From contig NZ_QZEX01000004.1 in NCBI RefSeq assembly GCF_003646465.1, forward strand, positions 186,001 to 250,000: a stretch of 64,000 nt of DNA. The letters run 5' to 3'. The position numbers were made by a program, and so were the translations under genes. This stretch comes from Chachezhania antarctica. GTDB lineage: Bacteria > Pseudomonadota > Alphaproteobacteria > Rhodobacterales > Rhodobacteraceae. Shown here one piece after another: positions 8,006 to 16,455 of the stretch. The notes below the pieces were generated by a model. That model was not told the origin of the DNA, did no database searches, and saw only the letters and a list, made by a program, of their open reading frames with translations. Position 1 is the stretch's first letter. Each line of letters opens with the position of its first letter.

Positions 8006-8881
8006 TCAGCCTAGCACGCGGCCCGCGACGGCATCCAGCTTCGCCAGCATTTCCGGGTCCCGCTTGTCGGGCGCCGTGAGGATGGCGAAGTCCAGCGCGC
8101 GGTCGCAGCCATGGGGGCAGGGCGCGCGGTCCGGTCCCAGCAGCGATGGCATTGCCGCTACGGTCGCGCGGGCCTTGTCGGCGTTGCCCGTCAGAGTGGC
8201 GATGATGAAGCTGATATCGACCGATCCGTGATCCGGGTGCCAGCTGTCGTAATCGGTGATCATGGCGACCGAGGCGTAGCAAAGCTCGGCCTCGCGGGCG
8301 AGCTTTGCTTCGGGCATGTTGGTCATCCCGATCACGTCGGCACCCCAGCTTTCGCGGTACATCTTAGACTCGGCCAGGGTCGAGAACTGCGGCCCCTCCA
8401 TCGCCAGATAGGTGCCCGCGTGGTGAACCGTCACGCCGGCGCCTTCTGCGGCCGCGATGCAGGCCTGCCCCAGCCGGCCGCAGGTGGGATGGGCGACGCT
8501 GACATGGGCCACGCAGCCGGTGCCGAAGAAGCTTTTCTCGCGCGCGAAGGTCCGGTCGATGAACTGGTCGACGACGACGAAATCCCCCGGTGCCATGTCT
8601 TCGCGGAAGGATCCGCAGGCGGAAACGCTGATCACGTCGGTCACGCCCATCCGTTTAAGCGCGTCGATATTGGCGCGGTAGGGGACGGTCGTCGGGCTGT
8701 GCACGTGACCGCGGCCGTGGCGGGGCAGGAACACCATCTCCGTGCCGTCCAGCCGGCCCGTCAGCAACGCGTCAGACGGCGCGCCCCATGGCGTGTCGAC
8801 CTCGGTCCAGGTTGCGTCCTCAAGCCCGTCGATCTCGTAGACGCCCGATCCGCCGATCACGCCGATTACGGTTTCCGCCAT
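8006..8881 (-). CDS. mtnP: S-methyl-5'-thioadenosine phosphorylase
   Basis: A 291-residue purine-phosphorylase-family enzyme that cleaves methylthioadenosine with phosphate to adenine and 5-methylthioribose-1-phosphate. Family markers are GVIGGSGVYEIDG at the N-terminus, LPRHGRGH phosphate site, AMEGPQFST, and the base-site GMTNMPEAKLAREAELCYA followed by TDYDSW. AAGGAAG precedes the start. It lies 11 bases downstream of the flavin reductase on the same strand, so the two are probably co-transcribed. Its adenine product is the substrate of the nearby Apt. Confidence 0.96.
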   Translation of the reverse strand: MAETVIGVIGGSGVYEIDGLEDATWTEVDTPWGAPSDALLTGRLDGTEMVFLPRHGRGHVHSPTTVPYRANIDALKRMGVTDVISVSACGSFREDMAPGDFVVVDQFIDRTFAREKSFFGTGCVAHVSVAHPTCGRLGQACIAAAEGAGVTVHHAGTYLAMEGPQFSTLAESKMYRESWGADVIGMTNMPEAKLAREAELCYASVAMITDYDSWHPDHGSVDISFIIATLTGNADKARATVAAMPSLLGPDRAPCPHGCDRALDFAILTAPDKRDPEMLAKLDAVAGRVLG

Positions 8882-8892
8882 GGGTCTTCCTT

Positions 8893-9498
8893 TCAGTCGT
8901 CGGGACGGGCCAGCGAGAAGAGTTCGCTTACCTTGGTGTAATCACGATAGCCTAGCCGCGACAAAGGCTCGTAGGTGGTGATGTCGAAGATCCCGTCGCG
9001 CAGGCAGTTGTCGCGGATATGGATGCCCACGACTTCACCCATGACAAGGTAATTCGCCTCGCCCAGTTGCTTCACGATCTGGGTCAGGCGGCATTCCAGT
9101 GCCGCCGGCGCGCCGTCGACCCGCGGGCAGTCGATAGTTTCGCAATCGATGGCTGTCACGCGGGCCTTCGTGAACTCGTCCACGCCCTTGGGGAGCGTCT
9201 GGGAACTGCGGTTCATCGCGTCGCGCGCGGCATATTCCACGATGTTGATACAGAAGACGCCCGTGTCGCGGATGTTGGCAACCGAATCCTTGGTGCCGTC
9301 CTGATCGTCCTTCGCGCTGGTCGATGCGAACATGACCTGCGGTGGCACGTAGGCCGTTGCGTTGAAGAAGGAATAGGGCGCAAGATTCGCGATGCCGTCG
9401 CTGTCCCGGGTGGAGACCCAGGCAATGGGGCGCGGCGTGACGATGGCGTTGAAGGGGTTGTGCGGCAGGCCATGACCGTCTTCGGGCCGATAGAACAT
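8893..9498 (-). CDS. Flavin reductase family (FMN-binding split-barrel) protein
   Basis: A 201-residue flavin-reductase-like protein with the split-barrel FMN-binding pattern (HNPFNAIVTPRPIAWVST; NLAPYSFFNATAYVPPQVMF; KDSVANIRDTGVFCINIV). Proteins of this group reduce flavins for partner oxygenases or act as FMN proteins of unknown role. No oxygenase partner is adjacent. It is upstream of and close to mtnP, but a functional link to methylthioadenosine salvage is not evident. Confidence 0.85.
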   Translation of the reverse strand: MFYRPEDGHGLPHNPFNAIVTPRPIAWVSTRDSDGIANLAPYSFFNATAYVPPQVMFASTSAKDDQDGTKDSVANIRDTGVFCINIVEYAARDAMNRSSQTLPKGVDEFTKARVTAIDCETIDCPRVDGAPAALECRLTQIVKQLGEANYLVMGEVVGIHIRDNCLRDGIFDITTYEPLSRLGYRDYTKVSELFSLARPDD

Positions 9499-9589
9499 GT
9501 GCAGACTCCAGTGGTTTGCCCAAGGGGTACCGTCATGCTAGGGCGGACGCCACCTCTTAGCGCACAGAACGGGGGCGGGTGGGCCTGAC

Positions 9590-10072
9590 GTGGACTTCCA
9601 GATCGAAACGCAGGCCGACTGGTGGGAAGTCGAGGCCCTTTTCGACACGTGTTTCGCCCCGGGGCGCGAGGCGCTGTCGTCGTACCGTTTGCGTGACGGG
9701 GTCGATCCGGTCGCGCGGCTGTGCCGCCTGTCGCGGGACGAAACCTGGCAGGTCGCCGGCGCGATCCGGTTCTGGCCGGTCCGTGTGGGTACAGCGCCCT
9801 GCCTGCTGCTTGGCCCTGTGGCCGTTCACCCGACCCACCAGTCCGAAGGCCTTGGCGGCGCGCTGATCCACAACAGCCTTGCCACCGCGCGCGAAGACGG
9901 ATGGGAACGGGTCATGCTGGTGGGCGACGCGCCTTATTACAGCCGCTTCGGGTTCGAGAAGCTGGCTGGGGTCGAGATGCCTCCGCCCACCAACCCCGAA
10001 CGGGTGCTGGGCCATGCGCTGGTGGACGGCGCGTGGGACGGGATCGAAGGGATCGTGGAGCGCTGGTCCTGA
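9590..10072 (+). CDS. GNAT acetyltransferase, YhbS-like
   Basis: A 160-residue N-acetyltransferase with the GNAT core LLLGPVAVHPTHQSEGLGGA (acetyl-CoA loop QSEGLGG) and the YhbS-type segment MLVGDAPYYSRFGFEKL. The start GTG at 9590 gives MDFQIETQADWWEVEALFD, the usual N-terminus of this group. Substrate unknown. It is divergent from the flavin reductase gene and followed by the EcsC gene. Confidence 0.87.
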   Translation: MDFQIETQADWWEVEALFDTCFAPGREALSSYRLRDGVDPVARLCRLSRDETWQVAGAIRFWPVRVGTAPCLLLGPVAVHPTHQSEGLGGALIHNSLATAREDGWERVMLVGDAPYYSRFGFEKLAGVEMPPPTNPERVLGHALVDGAWDGIEGIVERWS

Positions 10073-10129
10073 GCGCCGGCTATTGAATTCAGTCCGGTCT
10101 GTTCCGATCTTCTGAAGATGGAGAACACG

Positions 10130-10909
10130 ATGACACAGGACCCGCACGTTTTGACCCGCCCGCCCGAAATCGATCTGGACAGCCAGCTTGACGCGCTTGC
10201 GGTGCGCTACCGGAAGGCGTCGGGGCCGGGGATTGCGCTGCTGAACACGCTGGGCCTGCAGGCGGAAACGATGATCGATCGCCTGCCGGTTCCGATACGC
10301 GACCGCCTGTCCGTCGTGACCGAAAGCGCGCTGACACAGGCCATGCGCGCCGCCCATTTCAGCCGCCGCGCGGTGCCGGACCAATCCCGGCAGGTCAACG
10401 CGCTGGTCGCCGGAGCGATGGGGGCGGCGGGCGGCTTCGGCGGGCTGGCCACGTCGATGATCGAGCTTCCGGCAACCACGACGATGCTTCTGCGATCGAT
10501 CCAGGGGGTCGCGGTGAAGCACGGTTTCGATCCGGCGTCGGAATCGGTCCAGTTCGATTGCGTTCGCGTGCTGGCCGATGGCGGACCTTTGACCAGCGAT
10601 GATGGGGCGGATACCGGCTTTTTCACCACGCGCCTGTCGGTGACCGGCCCGGCGATGCGCACACTGGTGTCGCGCGTTCTGCCCGGACTGTCGGAATCGC
10701 TGGGCCGCAAGCTGGCGACGCGGACGGTCCCGGTTCTGGGCGCCGTGACAGGGGCGGCCACGAACTATGTCTATGCACAATATTACCAGGACCTTGCACA
10801 TGTCGGCTTCGGATTGCGGAAACTGGCACTGGAGACAGACATGTCGTACGATCTCGTTGTGGATAACTTCGTGGAGAAGCTTAGGGGTAACCCGCGCCAA
10901 CCCCTTTAA
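10130..10909 (+). CDS. EcsC family protein
   Basis: A 259-residue protein of the EcsC family (named after a Bacillus protein of undefined function). Visible are a glycine/alanine-rich membrane-active stretch (VAGAMGAAGGFGGLATSMIE), RSIQGVAVKHGFDP, and a C-terminal ATNYVYAQYYQDLAHVGFGLRKL. ATG at 10130 is preferred over ATG at 10118 because a GGAGA ribosome site (10120-10124) falls between them at good spacing. Function unknown. Confidence 0.85.
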   Translation: MTQDPHVLTRPPEIDLDSQLDALAVRYRKASGPGIALLNTLGLQAETMIDRLPVPIRDRLSVVTESALTQAMRAAHFSRRAVPDQSRQVNALVAGAMGAAGGFGGLATSMIELPATTTMLLRSIQGVAVKHGFDPASESVQFDCVRVLADGGPLTSDDGADTGFFTTRLSVTGPAMRTLVSRVLPGLSESLGRKLATRTVPVLGAVTGAATNYVYAQYYQDLAHVGFGLRKLALETDMSYDLVVDNFVEKLRGNPRQPL

Positions 10910-11090
10910 AACAAGCTGCAAACCACTGTTTTTTCCGGTGGATCTTTCTGTTCAGAACGTGCGGAGCAATGCGCGGGCCCCGGCAAAGGCTCCGCGAGGT
11001 CCGGTGGCTGGCCCGCTTGTTTCGTGACTCGTTCTGCTGTACATTCTACTCGTGTTAACTTTTGACGTTTTCGCGAGTTTCCATAGACAT

Positions 11091-11543
11091 ATGCCCAAGG
11101 ACGACTCCATCGCACGCGACCAGATCGCACGATCAGTAAGGCAGTTCTCTGCCCTGTGTTTTCGCACTGTGGCGGGCAAGGCCCAGGTGCTGCTTGTCAC
11201 CTCGCGCGGGTCGGGCCGGTGGATTCTTCCGAAAGGCAACCCGATGGATGGATGCTCCCCGGCGGAGACAGCCCGTCAGGAAGCGTGGGAGGAAGCCGGC
11301 GTTTCCGGCAAGGTCTTCGACCGCAGCCTTGGCAGCTTCGATTACATCAAGGATCCTGGTGAGGCAGACATTCCCTGCCGGATCGATGTGTACCCTCTGA
11401 AAGTGAAGAAGCTGCTGGATCGCTTCCCGGAAAAGGGCCAGCGCCGCCGCAAGTGGTTCAGCCTGCGTGAAGCCGCGGCAAAGGTGGAGGAGGCCGAGCT
11501 GCAGAAAATCCTGCGTTCGTTCGATCCGAAATCAATCGACTGA
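11091..11543 (+). CDS. Nudix hydrolase
   Basis: A 150-residue Nudix-fold hydrolase of the group resembling diphosphoinositol-polyphosphate/diadenosine phosphohydrolases (GRWILPKGNPMDG). The Nudix box reads G-x5-C-x7-QEAWEEAGV, so the first Glu of the consensus is Cys and the Arg is Gln, while the metal-binding EAWEE is intact. No clear ribosome site identifies the start; an alternative GTG at 11052 would add 13 residues. The 142-base gap before it holds only a weak CCAC/GTGG stem. Substrate unknown. Confidence 0.85.
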   Translation: MPKDDSIARDQIARSVRQFSALCFRTVAGKAQVLLVTSRGSGRWILPKGNPMDGCSPAETARQEAWEEAGVSGKVFDRSLGSFDYIKDPGEADIPCRIDVYPLKVKKLLDRFPEKGQRRRKWFSLREAAAKVEEAELQKILRSFDPKSID

Positions 11544-11643
11544 AGCATCGCGGCCACGGCACCTTGACCCGCCGCGTGGCGTGAATATGTAATACTCTGC
11601 CCGGTCGACCCGAACATGAAGGGCGGCGCGCGCGGAGGTTTCG

Positions 11644-12084
11644 ATGATCCGTTATGCTCTGAAATGCAGCCAAGGCCATGATTTCGAAAGCTGGTTCCAG
11701 TCGGCCGCCGCTTACGAAAAGCTTTCGGACGCGGGCATGATCTCCTGCAGTACCTGCGGGGACGGATCGGTGAAGAAGGCGCTGATGGCGCCGCCCGTTT
11801 CGGCCCCGGGAGAGGTCGAAGCGCAAAAGGACAGCCAAAGGGGCGACCTGACCGCGCCGAAATCCGACAGGGAAAAGGCCATTGCCGCGCTGCGCCAAAA
11901 GGTCGAGGCGAACTCCGACTATGTCGGGCTCAGCTTCGCGGCCGAGGCGCGGGCGATGCATGACGGCGACACCCCGCACCGCGCGATCCACGGCGAGGCA
12001 AAGCCCGAAGACGCCCGCAAACTGATCGAGGACGGCGTGCCAGTGGCACCGCTGCCATTCCTGCCGACACGGAAGGCCAACTGA
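11644..12084 (+). CDS. DUF1178 family protein
   Basis: A 146-residue DUF1178 protein with a zinc-ribbon-like N-terminus (MIRYALKCSQGHDFESWFQS, then CSTCGDGSVKKALMAP) and a C-terminal segment GLSFAAEARAMHDGDTPHRA. Its function is undescribed. It ends 2 bases before the SDR gene, so the two are probably an operon. Confidence 0.9.
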   Translation: MIRYALKCSQGHDFESWFQSAAAYEKLSDAGMISCSTCGDGSVKKALMAPPVSAPGEVEAQKDSQRGDLTAPKSDREKAIAALRQKVEANSDYVGLSFAAEARAMHDGDTPHRAIHGEAKPEDARKLIEDGVPVAPLPFLPTRKAN

Positions 12085-12086
12085 CC

Positions 12087-12743
12087 ATGAAAATCGTGAT
12101 GACCGGTGTGAACCGCGGCGTCGGCGCGGCGCTTTACGCTGCGTATTCCGAGGCCGGGCACGATGTGCTGGGCACCGCCCGCGACGGCTCTGCCGACGTG
12201 ACGCTGGACGTCACCGACCCGGACGCCTTCGAACCCTTCGCCGCGACGGTGGAGGGCCATGTCGGTTCCGGCGGTCTGGACCTGCTGGTCTGCAATGCCG
12301 GCGTCTACATCGACAAGGGCCAGCCGCTTGACGGCGGCTATCCGGCGGACATGTGGGCGCAGACCTTTGCCGTGAACGTCACCGGCGTCTTCCTGACCAT
12401 CCAGTCGCTGCTGCCCAGCCTGCGCCGCGCAGGCGCAGGGCGGATCGCGATCGTATCGTCTGTCATGGCATCGCAGGAAAACGCGCCGGGCGGCAGCTAT
12501 ATCTATCGGTCCTCCAAGGCCGCGGTTCTGAACCTTGGCCGCAACCTTGCCCGGGATCTCGTGGCCGACGGTATTTCCGTGGGCATCTATCATCCCGGCT
12601 GGGTGCGGACCGACATGGGCGGCCCGCAGGCCGCGGTTTCGCCACAGGAGTCTGCCCAAGGCCTGATGATCCGGTTCGAGGCGCTTGGCCCCGGCACAAC
12701 GGGATGTTTCGAGGCATGGGACGGTGCGTCCATTCCTCTCTGA
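12087..12743 (+). CDS. SDR family oxidoreductase
   Basis: A 218-residue short-chain dehydrogenase/reductase. The nucleotide-binding glycine motif is TGVNRGVG near the N-terminus, followed by CNAG in place of NNAG, catalytic serine in IVSSVMAS and the YxxxK pair in YRSSK. This resembles C-factor/sniffer-type SDRs. It starts 2 bases after the DUF1178 stop and precedes aspartate kinase by 74 bases. Substrate unknown. Confidence 0.88.
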   Translation: MKIVMTGVNRGVGAALYAAYSEAGHDVLGTARDGSADVTLDVTDPDAFEPFAATVEGHVGSGGLDLLVCNAGVYIDKGQPLDGGYPADMWAQTFAVNVTGVFLTIQSLLPSLRRAGAGRIAIVSSVMASQENAPGGSYIYRSSKAAVLNLGRNLARDLVADGISVGIYHPGWVRTDMGGPQAAVSPQESAQGLMIRFEALGPGTTGCFEAWDGASIPL

Positions 12744-12817
12744 CGCAGCCTTGCACCCACGCGGGGGACCGCGTAAACGGCCCCGGACCTGAAGACCCAA
12801 GCCAAAGGCGCGATCCC

Positions 12818-14056
12818 ATGCCCGTACTCGTCATGAAATTCGGTGGCACCTCGGTTGCCAATCTCGACCGGATTCGGCGTGCGGCGAAACGGGTCGGCGT
12901 CGAAGTGGCGAATGGTTACGAAGTGATCGTCATCGTGTCGGCCATGTCGGGCAAGACGAACGAGCTTGTGGGCTGGGTAAACGAAACCTCTCCCTTGTTC
13001 GACGCGCGGGAATACGATGCCGTCGTGTCCTCGGGCGAGAACGTGACCGCCGGGCTGATGGCGCTGACGCTTCAGGAAATGGACGTGCCGGCGCGCAGCT
13101 GGCAGGGCTGGCAGGTGCCGGTCAAGACGACGTCGGCCCATTCCGTCGCCCGGATCGAGGAGATCGGCACCGAGGCGATCAACGGCAAGTTCGCCGATGG
13201 CATGCGCGTGGCCGTCGTTGCGGGCTTTCAGGGTGTCAGCGCCGAAGGCCGCATTGCCACGCTGGGCCGCGGCGGCAGCGACACCACGGCGGTGGCCTTT
13301 GCCGCGGCCTTCGATGCCGAACGCTGCGATATCTACACGGACGTCGATGGCGTCTATACCACCGATCCCCGTGTGTGCGACAAGGCCCGCAAGCTCGACC
13401 GGATCGCGTTCGAGGAAATGCTGGAACTGGCCTCGCTGGGTGCGAAAGTGCTGCAGACCCGTTCCGTTGAGCTGGCAATGCGTTACAAGGTGAAGCTGCG
13501 CGTCCTGTCCAGCTTCGAGGAAATGTCCGATGAAGCGGGCACGCTGGTCTGCGACGAGGAGGAAATCATGGAATCCAAGGTTGTGGCCGGGGTGGCCTTT
13601 TCGCGCGACGAAGCGAAGCTGACGCTGATCGGCGTGGATGACAGGCCCGGTGTGGCCGCGTCGATCTTCACCGCTCTGTCCGATGCGGGCGTGCTGGTCG
13701 ACATGATCGTGCAGAACATCGCCGAAGATGAACGCACAGACATGACGTTCTCGTGCCCGACGGTCGAGGTGAAGCGTGCCCAGCACGCGCTGCAGGCGGC
13801 CTGCGAAAAGGGCGATCTGGGCTATGCCGACCTGGTGGTCGACGATGCGGTCGCCAAGGTGTCCGTCGTGGGCATCGGCATGCGCTCGCAATCGGGTGTG
13901 GCATCGAAAATGTTCCAGGTACTCTCGCAGGAGGGTATCAACATTAAGGTCATTACAACTTCAGAGATAAAGATTTCCGTTCTGATCGATCGGAAATACA
14001 TGGAACTTGCCGTGCAGGCCCTGCATGATGCCTTCGAACTGGAGCGCGCGGAGTAG
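12818..14056 (+). CDS. lysC: Aspartate kinase
   Basis: A 412-residue monofunctional aspartokinase: phosphorylates aspartate at the head of the lysine, threonine and methionine pathways. KFGGTS at residues 7-12 is the nucleotide/substrate motif; GRGGSDTTAVA and YTDVDGVYTTDPR are also present, followed by two C-terminal ACT domains (from about residue 265) that carry feedback inhibition. The start at 12818 is chosen because the protein begins MPVLVMKFGGTS; the frame is open far upstream across the SDR gene. ptsP follows 51 bases later. Confidence 0.97.
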   Translation: MPVLVMKFGGTSVANLDRIRRAAKRVGVEVANGYEVIVIVSAMSGKTNELVGWVNETSPLFDAREYDAVVSSGENVTAGLMALTLQEMDVPARSWQGWQVPVKTTSAHSVARIEEIGTEAINGKFADGMRVAVVAGFQGVSAEGRIATLGRGGSDTTAVAFAAAFDAERCDIYTDVDGVYTTDPRVCDKARKLDRIAFEEMLELASLGAKVLQTRSVELAMRYKVKLRVLSSFEEMSDEAGTLVCDEEEIMESKVVAGVAFSRDEAKLTLIGVDDRPGVAASIFTALSDAGVLVDMIVQNIAEDERTDMTFSCPTVEVKRAQHALQAACEKGDLGYADLVVDDAVAKVSVVGIGMRSQSGVASKMFQVLSQEGINIKVITTSEIKISVLIDRKYMELAVQALHDAFELERAE

Positions 14057-14107
14057 CGACCGCCTTGCCGCGCCCCACCGGACGACAGTGAGGGGCCGAA
14101 CAGCGCC

Positions 14108-16354
14108 GTGACACAGGATCGTTTCGAAACGGAAAGCCGCAAGCTCTTGCGGCGGCTGCGGGATGTGATGGCCAGCGAAGACGCGGGCCAGACACGTCTC
14201 GACATGATCACCCACCTGATCGCCGACAGCATGGGGACCGAGGTCTGTTCGGTCTACCTGTTCCGGGACGAGGACACGCTGGAGCTTTGCGCAACCGAAG
14301 GTCTGCAAGCCGAGGCGGTGCACAAGACGCGCATGCGACTGGGCGAAGGCCTTGTGGGCCGCGTGGCGCGCACGGGTTCGGCCGTGAACACGCCCAACGC
14401 CCCCGCAGAGCCCAACTTCCGCTACATGCCCGAAACGGGGGAGGAACGGTATTCGTCCTTCCTGGGTATCCCGATTCAGCGTCTGGGTCAGGTGCTGGGC
14501 GTGCTGGTCGTGCAATCACTGGACGCGCGGGTCTTTTCCGCAGACGAGGTCTACGGGCTGGAAGTCGTGGCGATGGTGCTGGCCGAGATGACCGAGCTGG
14601 GCGCCTTCGTCGGCGAAGGCGCGGCGCTGACGCGGCCGCATCAGCAATCGGTGATGATGCGCGGAACGACGGCGCAGGAGGGCGCGGCCGAAGGCCATGT
14701 CTGGCTGCACGAACCGCGGGTCGTCGTGACGAACCCGGTGGCCGAGGATCCGGTGAAGGAGGTCGAGCGCCTGCGGGCGGCCGTGGAACGGCTTCGGGGC
14801 GATGTCGACCGGATGCTGGAGATGGCCGGTGCGTCCGACAAGGATCACAGGCAGGTGCTTGAAACCTACCGGATGTTCGCGAACTCCAAGGGCTGGATCC
14901 GCCGGATGGAGGAGGACGTAAGCCGCGGGCTGAGCGCCGAGGCCGCGGTGGAGAAGGAGCAATCCGAAGCCCGCACGCGGATGCTGCGGGTCGCGGATGC
15001 CTACCTGCGCGAGCGTCTGTCGGACCTTGACGACCTGTCGAACCGGCTGCTGCGGCTGCTGACGGGCCAGGGGCAGAAGACGGGCGCGGAAATGCCGGGC
15101 GATCCGATCCTCGTGGCGCGCAACATCGGGCCGGGCGAACTGCTGGAATATGGCCGCACGTTGCGGGGAATCGTGCTGGAAGACGGCTCGGTCGGGAGCC
15201 ACGCGGCGGTGATCGCCCGGGCGCTGGCCATTCCGCTGATCGTCCACGCAAAGCGGGCCACGACCGAGGCGCTGAACGGCGATTTGATCCTTGTCGACGG
15301 GGACCAGGGGCAAGTGCACCTGCGCCCCGACGATACGGTGGCCAGCGCCTTCCGCGACAAGATCGCGATGCAGGCGCAGGCACAGAAACGCTATGCCTCG
15401 ATCCGCGAGGAGCCGGCTGTTTCACGCGATGGGGCGCGCGTCCACCTGATGATGAACGCGGGGCTGATGGCCGATCTGCCGTCGCTAGAAGGCTCGGGCG
15501 CCGAAGGGGTGGGGCTGTTTCGGACGGAACTGCAATTCTTGGTCCGCAACCAGATGCCGAAACGGTCCGAATTGTCGGCGCTCTATGCCCGCGTGCTGGA
15601 GGCGGCGGGGGGCAGGAAGGTGGTGTTTCGGACGCTGGATATCGGGTCGGACAAGGTGCTGCCCTACATGAAGGCCACAGACGAGCCCAACCCGGCCCTG
15701 GGCTGGCGGGCCATCCGGGTGGGGCTGGACAAGCCTGGCGTGCTGCGGATGCAGTTGCAGGCGTTGCTGCGCGCGGCGGCGGGCAAACCGCTGACGATCA
15801 TGTTCCCTTTCGTGGCGCAGTTCGAGGAATACCGCGCCGCCTGCGCCGAGGTCGACAAGGCAATCGCGCGCGAGGAACGGCTGGGCCATCCTCTGCCCGA
15901 AACCCTGGACGTGGGCGCGATGCTCGAGACGCCGTCGCTGGCATTCGCACCGAAGAAGTTCTTTGACGAGGTCGGGTTCCTGTCCATCGGCGGCAATGAT
16001 CTGAAGCAGTTCTTCTTCGCCGCCGACCGTGAGAATGAGCGCGTCCGCAGGCGCTACGACACCCTGAACGTCAGCTTCCTTGGGCTGATCGAACAGATCG
16101 TGAAACGTTGCGAAGAAAGCGACACGCCGCTCAGCTTCTGTGGCGAAGATGCAGGCCGGCCGGTCGAGGCGCTGTGCCTGGCGGCGATCGGTCTGCGGAC
16201 CCTGTCGATGCGCCCGGCGTCCATCGGGCCGGTGAAGAGCCTGCTGCTGCGGTCAGACCTGGAGCAGGTGGCCGACATCATCGCCGAGGCGCGGGAGCAG
16301 GGCGAACAGTCGGTGCGTCCGGCCGTGATGAAATACCTGCGGGACAGCGAATGA
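14108..16354 (+). CDS. ptsP: Phosphoenolpyruvate-protein phosphotransferase PtsP (nitrogen PTS enzyme I)
   Basis: A 748-residue enzyme I of the nitrogen-related PTS, which takes phosphate from PEP and passes it to NPr and EIIA-Ntr in the cytoplasm. An N-terminal GAF domain (about residues 15-165) may sense small ligands. The phospho-histidine is H365 in GSVGSHAAVIARALAIP, and the C-terminal PEP-binding barrel shows GVGLFRTELQFL and SIGGNDLKQF. Start is GTG at 14108. The family A hairpin repeat begins at its stop codon. Confidence 0.96.
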   Translation: MTQDRFETESRKLLRRLRDVMASEDAGQTRLDMITHLIADSMGTEVCSVYLFRDEDTLELCATEGLQAEAVHKTRMRLGEGLVGRVARTGSAVNTPNAPAEPNFRYMPETGEERYSSFLGIPIQRLGQVLGVLVVQSLDARVFSADEVYGLEVVAMVLAEMTELGAFVGEGAALTRPHQQSVMMRGTTAQEGAAEGHVWLHEPRVVVTNPVAEDPVKEVERLRAAVERLRGDVDRMLEMAGASDKDHRQVLETYRMFANSKGWIRRMEEDVSRGLSAEAAVEKEQSEARTRMLRVADAYLRERLSDLDDLSNRLLRLLTGQGQKTGAEMPGDPILVARNIGPGELLEYGRTLRGIVLEDGSVGSHAAVIARALAIPLIVHAKRATTEALNGDLILVDGDQGQVHLRPDDTVASAFRDKIAMQAQAQKRYASIREEPAVSRDGARVHLMMNAGLMADLPSLEGSGAEGVGLFRTELQFLVRNQMPKRSELSALYARVLEAAGGRKVVFRTLDIGSDKVLPYMKATDEPNPALGWRAIRVGLDKPGVLRMQLQALLRAAAGKPLTIMFPFVAQFEEYRAACAEVDKAIAREERLGHPLPETLDVGAMLETPSLAFAPKKFFDEVGFLSIGGNDLKQFFFAADRENERVRRRYDTLNVSFLGLIEQIVKRCEESDTPLSFCGEDAGRPVEALCLAAIGLRTLSMRPASIGPVKSLLLRSDLEQVADIIAEAREQGEQSVRPAVMKYLRDSE

Positions 16355-16450
16355 TTTGCGCCGCGCCTTGCGCGCGTCGCCCGGGCAGGCGGGGGGCTGC
16401 CGCCCCCCGCACCCCCCGCCCTGGGGAATGACATTCCCCCGGACCCCCGT
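16355..16450. repeat. Intergenic hairpin repeat, family A, copy 1
   Basis: Starts TTTGCGCCGCG directly after the ptsP stop and ends GGACCCCCG 5 bases from the clcA stop. It contains a 9-bp stem GCGGGGGGC (16389-16397) / GCCCCCCGC (16402-16410) with TGCC loop, and a second palindrome GGGGAATG (16423-16430) / CATTCCCC (16432-16439). Related copies lie near 20.5 and 26.0 kb. Probably a terminator or mRNA 3'-end element between convergent genes. Confidence 0.8.
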
Positions 16451-16455
16451 AAGGT

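Noticed and set aside
12353-12817. Upstream extension of the aspartate kinase frame across the SDR gene
   Set aside because: The extension is Arg-rich and lacks homology. The kinase starts naturally at MPVLVMKFGGTS.
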